Assembly (NCBI GenBank): GCA_013365325.1
Contig: JABVXV010000241.1
Coordinates: 33,395 to 97,394 of the forward strand
Direction: 5' to 3'
Length of the DNA: 64,000 bases
Source of the DNA: Dipetalonema caudispina
Taxonomy: Eukaryota > Nematoda > Chromadorea > Rhabditida > Onchocercidae
The notes under the pieces were generated by a model, which was given only the letters and a program-made list of their open reading frames with translations, did not search any database and was not told the DNA's origin. Within the stretch, counting starts at the first letter, position 1. Every line of letters begins with the position of its first letter. Below, piece by piece: positions 23,701 to 34,007 of this stretch. The position numbers and the translations under genes are program-made.

Positions 23701-26700
23701 TATTAATTTTCGTTCGTTTTGGCTTGCTATTTAACTTAACTCATTGGTAATTGATGAATGAACATAAGATGGGTGGATCTGATGTTCATTATTTCAGTAA
23801 TTTTTGCAAAGCCATGATTAGGTAGCTAATGCACGTATCTCTTGAATTTTCATTTCAAATGTTGAGTTACATAATAAATTAGAATACAGTTGACTACGTG
23901 TTTGCTTTGTTGAGTAGAATGAATTAAAATCTCGTAAGAGTTAGTAATTACAGGAAATTGTCCAGTTCCCTGTTTTGAAATTGTTTTTATGTGGCCTTGA
24001 AAACTCACACTTAAACTTTTGAAGATTATAGAGAGGATTTCTCCACTTCGAGAATTTTTCTCCTTTTATAGAGAGAAAAAAAGGATTTTGGATTGTTATG
24101 GAATTTTAGACGAAGAAGACGAAGTTCATTTGTTGGGGATATGTTGAGCTTATAGTTGTTGCCTGCAAAGTAAAACGAGCTCTCTTCAATTTCTAAATGG
24201 GAAAACTAATTTGAAAAGGATCTAGTTATTGTGAGTAGCGAGATTCGTGGTGGGCAAAGGAAACTAAATTTAGCCCTCGAACGAGTAATACGGAATTTCC
24301 TGGACAGTATAATGAAGATAGGATATCGGCTGGAACGGATGTTTTCGGGATTATTATAATAAAGTCAGGTTTTGATCCAAGAGAGCGGGTCAGATAGTGA
24401 GGTAATGCACGCTAAACAGAAGAGGAGGAATAGTAATGGGAAGCATTTTTGATATTTGGTTCCTATTTTGCGCACACATTTACAGTTATTGGCTAATGCA
24501 TTCAAATGTTGTGGTAATTACTACAATTGCCGCAAAGCTTTAAGGGAAAGATTCGACTTTAAAAGAACATTCCCGCCTAAAATCATATATGAGAACTAGT
24601 TTCGGACTTCTATTATTCCTTTTTATGGGTTATTCAGCTCTCTGGGGAAGATTGATTACTTTGTTGTAGACGGCGCAACTTGGAACTCTTCTGCTTGTTC
24701 TGCTCCAATTTCCCATTTTTCAGATGCGATCACCCATGTGATACTGCGATGTGCAGTATATACTGAAGGGTCCTTGGGCAAATCATATAATTGTAGATAT
24801 TCACCATTCCACTATTGAGTAGTAACTATTTTCCTAGTTAATGCTCTTCATGTCAAGCATGATCCATTTTGTTTTCCAGTTTTCAATTTCTGTTTAACAT
24901 TTGTGCGTAGGGTTGAGTCAGATTTAAAACTCTCGGTAATGCTATTCGTAGGATGTGCTATAGTTGGAATTTTATTAGTCATTTTCGAATGCGCATATTG
25001 TTTAATGCGGTGGTTTCACATATAGTTAGTTTAGTTTTACCCTTTGCAGTCTCAATTCTTATGTTGTTTTTCATTTTATAACTCTTGTCACCACAATTTT
25101 GCTTTGATTATTTTCGTGAAGATGTTGTTATCACTGCTGCACCGACCGCTTTACAGCAACCACTATTTCAACTTCATCATTTGCTTCATGATAATAGATT
25201 TTTGGTGATAGGCAAATGTTTAGTTACTGATTAATAAGAAAGACCTAACTAAGGTGGCATTTGAAGATTTGAATTGTCTTTTTCAGGCTTGCAGTTTCTT
25301 GTTCATGATCATAAGATGAAATTCTCCTGGCCTGAACCTTTTTAAACATAAAAATTTAATGATTAAGGATGTTGTTGTTGGTAGCAGTGAACAATATGGA
25401 ATTTAAATTAATGTTGAAAATTCATAAGACATAGCGGTAAATCTGGGATGTAAATTCTCGTTAGATTTTCGAGTTTTACTTTGTTTCCTTCACATTTTAG
25501 GTTCTGTCCAGACCGAACAAAAGAAAAAGTCGGAAATGGTAGTACATACAGCACATTCTGATTTGCGTAAGACAGATATTGAAACGTTGAAAGATGAACT
25601 CCGTCGGAATACACCTTCTGCACATATATCAAGTACCACTTTTCAACAGGTACTAGTCTTTGATTTACGTAAAGAAGTGTCAGTTTTAGGTTTACATCAA
25701 ATTTGACGTTGTTTTGTCTTTAGCTTTTTTACCTTTTATTTGCTTTTCGCTGAAGGGCGAAACAGTTCGATCTGCGAAGCTGTGTTTACCATTTAAGGAC
25801 GTGATTTATACATTCTACGGCATATAAAAGCTTTTACTCAATTTGCATCCATAATAAAAAATAGCGCAATCAGTTGAGGTTAACAAAAATAGGATCGTCC
25901 AGTAAAATGTTCCAGCCAACTTCTTGATTGTGACAGACCGGTCACATTCAACCTAATTGATAATAGTCATTGTAATATTTTGCAATTTATACTTTTCTTG
26001 ATTGTCGCCCATTCAATCCAAAGAAATGAACATTTAATAGAATCTTGAATTAGTTGGGAATTTCGTGCTAAGTACATTCTTGGTATGCCGAAATTTTGCG
26101 TTTAGTAAGGTTTTTCTCCTTAATATTTTTATTTCTTTGTTCAGGTTCCGGATGTTAATCGATCGTTGGCCTCACCATATTCACCTCCCGATCAGCGTAG
26201 GATACCTCAATCGACGCTTGATAATAAACTACTCCCTACTCCACCAGCCTATGCGCCTTCCCCGTTAAACGCTGTAGCAGCAGCAGCTGCTGCAGCCGGA
26301 AATCTTCCTGCAGCAATCGCTGCTGCAGCTGCTGCACAAACCGCAAATCCATTCCTCCTTGCTGCCGCATTAGGATTACAACAGCAGCAACCACAAAATG
26401 CATCTTCGGCACTTCCGTGGCTCAGTAATGCGCAATCATTCGCAGCGATGTTACCTTATCTTCAACATTTACAAGCTCAGGTGCAGCAGCAAGCGCAAGC
26501 ACAGGTAAACGCTTTGATACCCGAGTAGATGAACTAGTGGTTGTTCTTTTTCATACAATCTATGGTGTTATCATTTCGATCCTTCAAATTCTCATCGTAT
26601 GATTTTCACTTCCTTTCACTTCAGGTTGCATTGGCGCAGCAAATAGCAGCGCAACAAGCTGCAAATCTGCACCAACAATTCAAAACAGTGGCGGCAGCTG

Positions 26701-27107
26701 CGGCTGCTGCTCATACTTCACTGATATCCCAACAGCAGCAACAACCGCAGTCACAATCACAGTGGTTGTCTCCTCCACCATCTGTTCCTCCTCAAATTTC
26801 GGCTATAAGGCAAACAACAACCTGTCCATCACCATTACTTTCAACAGGTGCCGAATCAACATCCTCACTGTTGGAACTTACCGAATTGAGTCCACGACCT
26901 CATCCCGAACCGCAGCCTCCCTCACCTCCGGCATCATCCACTTCATCGTTATATAATGATGAGAAACAGCAACAACAACAGCAACAGCAGTTTCTGTTCG
27001 ATGAGGATTTAATGATCGATTCACTGATGGAGGAACGAAAAGATTTATCCGAGAAAGAAAGTATCGCTGTCGCCGTTTTAGCTGGTATGGCTACATGTCA
27101 ACGATAG
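8717..27107 (+). CDS. TALE-class homeobox transcription factor (6 exons, 465 aa)
   Basis: Coding exons are 8717-8836, 10157-10261, 13385-13565, 25501-25649, 26145-26504 and 26625-27107, all with GT-AG junctions and matching phases. The homeodomain spans about residues 29-91. Trp47 and Trp79 are 32 residues apart, the spacing of the three-residue-extended TALE class. Helix 3 reads VNRWFANRRRKQ, with Asn82 the invariant Asn51 and Ala81 at position 50, as in Iroquois and Mohawk. The usual PYP loop is NLYP (54-57). A basic RRRKQTKRRK tail is a likely nuclear signal. Beyond it, exon 5 has two poly-Ala runs (about 228-250) and exon 6 has Pro-rich, poly-Gln (421-427) and acidic segments, typical of low-complexity regulatory regions. 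The start is fixed by an in-frame TAA just upstream. It is probably a DNA-binding developmental regulator in the nucleus. Iroquois/Mohawk-like is my nearest placement, but the subfamily is unsure, so no symbol is given. Confidence 0.88.
10604..10648. repeat. Perfect 21-bp inverted repeat with 3-nt loop
   Basis: Bases 10604-10624 and 10628-10648 are exact reverse complements separated by CGT. The element lies in intron 2 of the homeobox gene. The loop is too small for a normal miRNA precursor. A cruciform, a DNA palindrome created by repair, or a transposon terminal remnant are alternatives. Confidence 0.85.
12645..12669. promoter_or_regulatory. Everted repeat of nuclear-receptor-type half-sites
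   Basis: TGACCTCAA and TTGAGGTCA form a perfect 9-bp inverted pair with a 7-nt spacer in intron 2 of the homeobox gene. AGGTCA is the canonical nuclear-receptor half-site; here the two are arranged as an everted repeat. Binding is inferred from motif knowledge only. Confidence 0.25.
20429..20548 (+). CDS. Tentative exon in homeobox intron 3, hydrophobic
   Basis: The segment is 120 nt and open throughout in phase 0 (40 codons). It is bounded by TTAACAG upstream and CAG|GTAAAA downstream, with a pyrimidine-rich stretch about 30-90 bases before it. It contains a charged start and a hydrophobic stretch (LRFTCIVVAVIPSTFVAW), consistent with a membrane segment. It cannot be a homeobox exon because the host intron is in phase 1. 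A weak resemblance to the first transmembrane region of XK-related proteins was noted from spacing only and is unproven. It may be part of a nested gene, a pseudogene fragment or chance. Confidence 0.28.
23477..23622 (+). CDS. Tentative exon in homeobox intron 3
   Basis: A strong acceptor (CTCTCTATTTTAG) opens 48 codons plus two bases, ending at an AA|GTATGT donor. The frame starts in phase 0, so it could follow the segment at 20429-20548 directly. The translation includes a hydrophobic stretch around VRDFLLLVASYENVQKFIL. No family is recognised with confidence. A chance open frame of this length is possible at this base composition. Confidence 0.27.
24724..24766 (+). CDS. Tentative short terminal exon, Cys-rich
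   Basis: A pyrimidine-rich tract ending in TTTTTCAG is followed by 43 bases in phase 2 that read CDHPCDTAMCSIY and a TGA. The phase matches the end of the segment at 23477-23622. The piece is too short to stand alone and is listed only because the three segments are mutually phase-compatible. Confidence 0.15.
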
Positions 27108-29618
27108 ATAAACGGGATTATTTCCTGCTTCAGTTTGTTGTTATCTTTTTAATACATCATCATCTGGCGTGGATGCAATGGTCACCAATTGTTTTAACAC
27201 GATGACTTTTATCATCATGAAATGAGCAATTCAAACATAAGTTCCAAAAATTTTAATTTCCCAAGTTTAAAGATTTGAATTATATTGTTGGGATTAGGCT
27301 ATGTTGAAATTTCAGTTATTAATCTGAACTTTGTGAAAATCACTTTCAATTGTATTCAGTCATCAATACTAAGGCTGAACGCTTTTGTTCTTCACGTTAG
27401 CTTGTATATATATAAAACTAGAGAGGAAATGCTGCGGATGAAATTGATGGTTGATATATGTTTTATATATTTTGAAATATATAACACTTTTATTGTCTAC
27501 CTTAGTGTTTTGTTCGATTGTTTTACTGATTGATCTTTAATATCGAGAAACGGTTTCATTGTAATTTGCTTATGTTTTATATCTTCTTTTTTCTTATTTC
27601 TCATTAATTTTCTTTTCCTTTCTTATCTTTTTGCTTCTTAGCATTAAATGCTTGAAAAAAAATGGTGCACAAACGGCAATGGTCGCTGTACATATAATTG
27701 GCCGTTTCTTATTGGTTTCGGGTTTTCTCTGTTTTTTCCGCTTTCCGTTGTCATTTGGTTTATTTTGCACACTTAGGGTTGCCCATTTTAAGAGGATATC
27801 AGAGGCTGAGAGCGAAGAAAGAGAAACCAAATTGAAAATTTTGATCAGATTTCCATATACGTTGCGCAGATTTGCAGATTTTAAGGATGGTATTTTGGGA
27901 TATGAATATCTAGAAGATCACTGCACAAATTATCTGAGTTAAACAAATTGAATTTGGAAGTTCTAATATTTGGTCTGACTTTTTTTAGCGGTAGAAGTTG
28001 AAGTGTTTTTCTTTTCCTTTTTTTTCCTCTGAATAATTCAAGATTGGGATTAGAGGGGAAATTGGAAGTTCTATAGCAGTTTGACCTGAGCAAAAAGGGA
28101 GTTTGTCGGAATAGATATTACACTATCTGATTTGTGCAGAAAAGTGTCACTGTCACTTTTTAACATAAAGAAGGCTGTTTAAATATTTGAAAAATTCAAT
28201 AATTCATGAGAATGTAATTATTATGAGGTGTAAAAAGGGGAGAAACGCAACAATAAAGGGTGGGAGAATTTTCTTCAAATTATTTGTTAAAAAAGGATGG
28301 TGGACGAAAAACAAAAATTGTTTTATTCATTGTTTGATGTTTTTTCTTCTTTATTTTGCTATTCATATTTCGAATACAAAAAAAAAAAAAAAATTGTGAA
28401 TTTGTTGTAATGACAGTTTTCTCATGAGACTCTTTTGTTTTTGTTGTGTTTAATACGGTGTTCCAGATTTTCCCATTTTTTTTATCGAGTTTTTTTGCCC
28501 TTTTTTTCTTTTTTTTTTTGGAAAATCTACATACTGTTCAATTTTTTTTTTCCTTTTTTAGCTATGTGAAATATAAATTTTAAAAGTATTTTTCATTGAG
28601 ATGTACATATACATACATACATATAAACATGCGAGAAACAAAGATAATATGAAATGAAGTATAGTTGTTTATCTCAAAATATACTTATACTTTTGAGATA
28701 TACTTCATATGTTTCACATAATACATGGTATTGTGATTGGTGTTATCGATACAAAAAAAAAAAAAGAATGAATCGATTGGTTGATTTGTTGTGGTGAAGG
28801 ATTTTTATCAAAATTTTCACTCCTATAGTATTATCTTTCTTTTTAGTACAGTATAATTTATTATTGATAATCCTAATGGAATCCTGAAATAGGTTTTATG
28901 ATACTTGAGGTTTTAGTTTACTATGATTGATTACATTTGGTACCACTTAATGAAGATAAGAGTTTTATTGTACTATTGTAGTATAGATGAGGATGTATCA
29001 ATGATAGGAAGTGGTAATCTTTTAATAAAAGTAAGGATAGTGTATAAGTGAGAAGGTGAGATATTGTTTCGAAAGCGTAAATATCAGTGCATGATGTATT
29101 GTAAATCCAAAATAGTATCAGATTAAATGATATTGGGATTTTATTTAGGTTCGGAACGCTGAATGTGGTTTTTTTTTTTCCTTCTGAATTGTTTCTAGTT
29201 AATCCCAATAGTGCTATCAGATAGTGTGAATTTTCAAGTTATGCTATTTCGATGTGATCCGTTATCCGTAAGCATAATTTACCACAATTTTACAAACAAA
29301 TTTATTAAGTGTACCTGACATGGGATGAAATTTGCAAGTTCCGTGCGATACTGTTATCGTACCAAGAAGTAATAGTACTTATCATAGAGATTGTTTGAAG
29401 TGATTAAATTGAAGATGATCTGAACGAATAGGATTTGCTACGATACAAAATGGGATAAAGTGGAGGTTATTATTACTAGTAAATATAAAGGAAAAAATTA
29501 TTAGTAGAAAGATTTTAATAAAGAAATGACAAAAATTAATTTGAAGTATTGTCTAAGTGATGGATGAAAATACCGTAATAACGATGAGAAGCAATCAAAC
29601 GGTTTATGTATTTTCTAG
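27108..29618. other. Homeobox 3' region and intergenic spacer
   Basis: 2.5 kb between the homeobox stop and the BLOC1S3 leader. An AATAAA at 28252-28257 is a possible poly(A) signal, which would give a long 3' UTR. An open frame at 27631-27942 has no recognisable domain. An imperfect hairpin lies at 28655-28707. Homopolymer content rises sharply from about 28.35 kb onward. Confidence 0.5.
28655..28707. repeat. Imperfect hairpin with asymmetric bulge
   Basis: TGAAGTAT and ATCTCAAAA (28655-28662, 28671-28679) pair with TTTTGAGAT and ATACTTCA (28691-28707). This gives a 17-bp stem, an 8-nt one-sided bulge and an 11-nt loop. The shape is only loosely like a small-RNA precursor. It lies between the homeobox and BLOC1S3 genes. 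Confidence 0.5.
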
Positions 29619-29639
29619 AAGCAATCAGCCAAAATTTAA
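29607..29639 (+). promoter_or_regulatory. Trans-splice acceptor and leader of the BLOC1S3 gene
   Basis: TATTTTCTAG ending at 29618 leaves a 21-nt leader before the ATG. An in-frame TAA (29637-29639) touches the start codon, the same arrangement as in the homeobox gene. Confidence 0.5.
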
Positions 29640-31935
29640 ATGGCGACAGTAATACCAGGTGAAGCATCTGAAACCGATGATGATGATAACGATTACAAGG
29701 AAAATAGCAGGGAACAGGTTGATGATACCGGGCAGAATGATGAAGAGATAAGGTTTAGCATTGTTTTGTTAGAAAAAAAAAAAAATGGAAAAGCGAAGAT
29801 TAATTTTTACTCACTTTTTTCTTTCCAAAAAAGTAAAAGATGAAGTGGAACTATTTCGTAATGTTAGATTAATTGTTAACTTATTTCCAAAATAACAGAT
29901 TTTAATTTATCGGAAAATTTGAGAGTAAACCTTGAAGGCTTTTCCTAATTTTCTCATCTTTACACAAAACTGAAATCAGAAATTTGCATAATTTAATGTT
30001 CATGATGGACACATATTTATACTACACTAAATCTTCGCAATAAATTGTAAAAATTTCACATAATTTTATCAATATTTAGCTTTTCTCCTGATGCTACCAC
30101 TAGCGCATGACACATAAAACTAACCGTAAATACTACAAAGTCAAATAAAAACAAGTCTTCATGACTTAAATCTTCGCATTTCTAAAACATTTTAATGATG
30201 TATGTTTAATTTTTGGTAATTTGAAAGAAAATTCATTGCAGAAATTGGAATTTAAACGAAGCTCAGCAACGATCATGGAGTTTACATGTTGATGAAAAAT
30301 TGGAAGAACGCTGGCGATCACTTGGTTACAATACAGTAAGGCTTGCTGAACGACAAGCATTTCCGCAACGTAAACAATTTGAAAATTTAAAGCAGAATTT
30401 ATCCAGTACACAACATGCCATACAGGTACTGTTTCAACCGTACTTATCAAAGATATGATTGCTTATGGATACAATGATCTTAACTGAACGATACTAGTCA
30501 TTGCCGAAAATCCATAAATTGTTGTTGAAGTGACAATAAGCCACTCTTTTCTATCATCAACATAATACCATCTATGAAACTTCTTAAAGCATATTTCTTG
30601 CTGTTACTTTGATCTATCATTCTTGCTATATTATCATATGATGTCTTTATATTTCTCTGATCGAATCTTAGGAAAGAGAATTATGGAAAAAGTTAAATCG
30701 TGAAGTTTTTGCGAAATTTCTTGATTTGATCATTCTTTTCAATAAACAAATGGATACTTCGTAAACATTACTGATGTAAGTCTCCGGAAAAAAATTCATA
30801 TCTATCATTTTCTTAGGGAAGTTTCTCATATTTGGAAGAAATGTCGTAAATTTCAGTTTTATTATTGTATTGTTGTAAATTCAGTTTTATTATTTGGGAT
30901 TTTCATCATTGTCTAAAGTATTCAACCTTTTTTACATATCATTTATCTTTCCCCTAAATATTACCCATCTTTCTTTTGTATATTATAATTTTTGTATTTC
31001 CTTTCATTGAAGCGTATTTAAATGAATTTCACATTTTCAATTAATCTTTTCCTATGTTTAGTATCTGGTCTTTGACATTTTTATTCGTTGAGAGAAACTT
31101 TTGGAAACTTTTGAATTGTAGAAGTGTTCTGTGTAATATATGCACTTCAATGTAGTCAAATATGAATTACTTTTCACTTCTCATGTCAGACTATATTTCA
31201 TCTTAGTTATGTCATTGAACCGTTTTTCTTTCCTTTTAAATTGCTTTCATCAAATTCGAATTTTTTCTTCCCAATGGAAATTAATTTCTTGTCTATTATT
31301 TCCATTTCTTCCTTTTTTAGAACATAGCTTACTCAATTTCTTTGGCTACTAAAAAAATGTGGGAAGATGAAGAAAGACTACATCATTACCCTCGTCTAAA
31401 TTTCATGTCATCCTAATCATGCAAATAAATTTTTTTTTTTTTTTTACCGCATATGGACTTCATTGAACTGTTGATGTTTTATTAATTGATTTTGTATATT
31501 CTCATAACGGTTAAATTTCTTCTTTCTAAGCAATAATCAATGAGAAAATTCCATTTGCTTAATTGTGGAATTGTATTCTTGAATGCAACAATTTTATATC
31601 ATTCATAAATGAATGAGGAATAGAGTAATTAATGTAAATGAATGATTTATGATTGTAAAAAGGAATAAAATAAAACGAGACGAAGGTATTATGTTAGATT
31701 GTTGATGTTATGATAATGTTGTGAAAAGACAAACGGAAGTGAAATATGTGGACAAATGATTCAAAAGTGAAGCAGATGTGCAAACAAATGCTCTTATGGT
31801 TTTTTTTTTTTTTCTTTTAAATTATTTATTTGAAAATGTGTAATTCCCTTGTGATTGATTTTCATATTTTCACACAACTGAAAAATCATTCATCCATCTA
31901 TCTTATAAATAATTGTGCAATTATATATGAATATC

Positions 31936-31976
<41 letters not shown>

Positions 31977-34007
31977 TTCAAGAAAAAATTATTGAAAATC
32001 AATTTGTTGGTCCGAAAAAGCATTCATTCATTCATCAATTTATCTGTTTTAGTGTAGTGTGAAAGGTTCGATTGTTATTTTTATGCTATGCATTTTTTTT
32101 TTTTTTTTTCGCATAAATTTTCCAATTAAACTATGATAAATCAAAATAGACTAAAAGTTATTTATAGAGGAATTTATGATAATTTTTTTAATTTTTTAAG
32201 CTCATCCTACACTAGATTTTGTAAAAATTTAAGCATGCTCAACTTTTTGCATAAATAAAAGATTTTTCATATATATATATACTTTTTTTTTTCTAGCGTA
32301 TTTTCATTTATTTGAATTTTTTAGAAATATGTTCCACCATTATCTAACATTATCCATTTATTATTATCTCTTTAACATGAAAAAATTTCTGGATCAAAGT
32401 TTCATGGAAATTAAATTTAACTGCAAGGAATAGTTATTATCATATGGAATTACTTATTATTTATTTAAAAACTACAATTGTATTGTATGTCAGAAATTAT
32501 CTGTTATTAATAATTAGAATAGAATATGCTTTCTCCCTCCATTAAGTTCATCCTGTTTTTTTCACAACATCTGATCTTTGTACCACAATGAATGTTCAAG
32601 GTCAGGAATGGATATCGGTTAATCCGTTTATCGTATCGGAAACTAATCGCCTACATGAATACCAAATGTAAATATTTTCATCTTTTCATGTCAATCTAAT
32701 CTTTATCGTTATCATTATCATTCTTCATCATCTCTTATTTTCTTATACCATCAAGCACACTTCAATAAATTTTTCTTTCTTATTTCTTATTGATTTTTAC
32801 TAACTTCTTCAATATCATTCTTGTGGTTTAGATTTATTCATAATTTTTCTCTTTTCTCAAATATAACTAATTCCTTTGTAATTTTTCATCCTTCTACTTC
32901 ATTTCTTCTCTTCTCTCTCTTTCTCTTTTTTCTCTCTCTCTTTCTGTCTCTTCAACATGTCTTTCTTTTTTTCTTTTTTCGTTTTATGAAAGTATATAAG
33001 TAATTTATCTAAGAAAGCTTCCTTTTGTTATCAATGATTGCAAGAAAAAAAAAAAAAAGATTTGAAGATGATGTTGAAAGCATCCATGCATTTTTCTATT
33101 CATCATTTCTAATAACTATTGAAAAATCCCATTAAAATATCCATTTTCATCTTTATTTTTATTTTTATTTTTTTTTTTTTTTTGTTCTTCTATGATATTG
33201 TTTAGTCGTGATGTATTCTTTCTCTTTGAAAATTTTCGAAATTTGATCTTAGTGTTTTGCTTCCTTGTCAAAATTTCTCGAAGTTTAATATATTCCTTAA
33301 CTTTAAGATCTATTGATTTATTCAATCAATAAAATAGATGAAACAGAAATGATTGATGATGTGGAAAGTAAGAAAAAAAAAAATGTGTATTTGGTAGCAT
33401 TCAATATTTTTGAACTGAGTTGATTCAACATTGTTTGTTATAAAAAATTTTACTTCAATCTTAGCATTCCCTAAAGATTTAAGAATTTGTGAAATATTGA
33501 ATGCTACTGCTAGTGCTAGTATGTAAAATTCAATATCTTTAGCTTGTTTGTTTGTTTACAGAATATTTTGATTTTGCTCCAAAAAATTGCTCTTAATTAG
33601 TGTTTTATTCTGTTATCCTTACGATAATTGACAACATATTAGAAAAGTAATTTGAAAAAGTAATTTTTAATTTGCAAGCAGCAAATCATTGCACGGTAAT
33701 ATTTCTTAGTATCAGAAATGAAGTAATAAATTAATACAATGACTGAAATATAAATAATCATCATCAGTAGAGAATTATCACCATCATTATTGTTATATGC
33801 TAACTTATCAGTATTATTTTTTAAGGCAGTTGTATCGATCACTAGTCAAAGCTTCATTTTCAGGCTATTTCTTCAAATTTTCGTCAAGCTGCCGAAAATT
33901 TGGGACGTGTTGAGTGGAATTTATCATTGTTGCAAGAAGGTGCCAAATTGATACCCGACTTTTCAGCTTTCTCAGTTGATAGCAATACTTCCACAAGGAA
34001 TGAATGA
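29640..34007 (+). CDS. BLOC-1 subunit 3 (BLOS3) homologue, 3 exons, 146 aa
   Basis: Exons 29640-29752, 30242-30425 and 33864-34007 join in frame with GT-AG borders. The N-terminus carries VIPGEASETD followed by an acidic run, matching the conserved N-terminal motif of animal BLOC1S3 (VVPGEATETD in human, from memory). The middle has the LRLAE-type motif (VRLAERQA, about residues 68-75), then a predicted coiled coil. The end has KLIPDF where BLOC1S3 has LLPDI. In animals the protein is a subunit of BLOC-1, which sorts cargo from endosomes to lysosome-related organelles; in worms these are gut granules. No signal peptide or membrane segment is seen, fitting a cytosolic complex. An ATTAAA at 34080-34085 may be the poly(A) signal. 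The assignment rests on motif order and length rather than a search, and the middle region is divergent. Confidence 0.75.
30672..30764 (+). CDS. Possible alternative last exon of the BLOC1S3 gene
   Basis: Inside the second intron, an AG followed by GAAAGAGAATTATGG opens in phase 0, the phase needed to follow exon 2. It reads 30 codons (starting ERELWKKLNREVFAKF) to a TAA. It is amphipathic and charged like a coding segment. A transcript using it would lose the conserved C-terminal coiled coil and the KLIPDF end. It could also be a chance open frame after a weak acceptor (ATCTTAG). Confidence 0.35.
   Translation, partial: ERELWKKLNREVFAKFLDLIILFNKQMDTS
31801..31815. repeat. Poly-T tract in BLOC1S3 intron 2
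   Basis: One of several long T runs in this intron (others near 31431-31445 and 32093-32109), alongside the AAT array at 31937-31972. None has the flanks of a known element. Confidence 0.7.
31937..31972. repeat. (AAT)n microsatellite
   Basis: About twelve perfect trinucleotide units in the second intron of the BLOC1S3 gene. Confidence 0.95.

Larger units (their letters stand above)
13566..25500. other. Homeobox intron 3 (11.9 kb) with tentative nested exons
   Basis: A phase-1 intron that separates the homeodomain exon from the low-complexity C-terminal exons. If retained, translation stops right after the junction, giving a short homeodomain-only protein. It contains a 17-nt palindrome at 13903-13919 with 8-base arms, a diverged direct repeat around 17355-17445, and tentative coding segments at 20429-20548, 23477-23622 and 24724-24766. 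The rest shows no supported gene. Confidence 0.6.

Noticed and set aside
26505..26528. Read-through of homeobox exon 5 into a short stop-ended tail
   Set aside because: The GTAAAC donor and the in-frame next exon make splicing the better model; retention would only add seven residues.
27631..27942. 103-codon open frame downstream of the homeobox gene
   Set aside because: Composition fits AT-rich non-coding DNA, no homologue is recognised, and a few frames this long are expected by chance in 64 kb.
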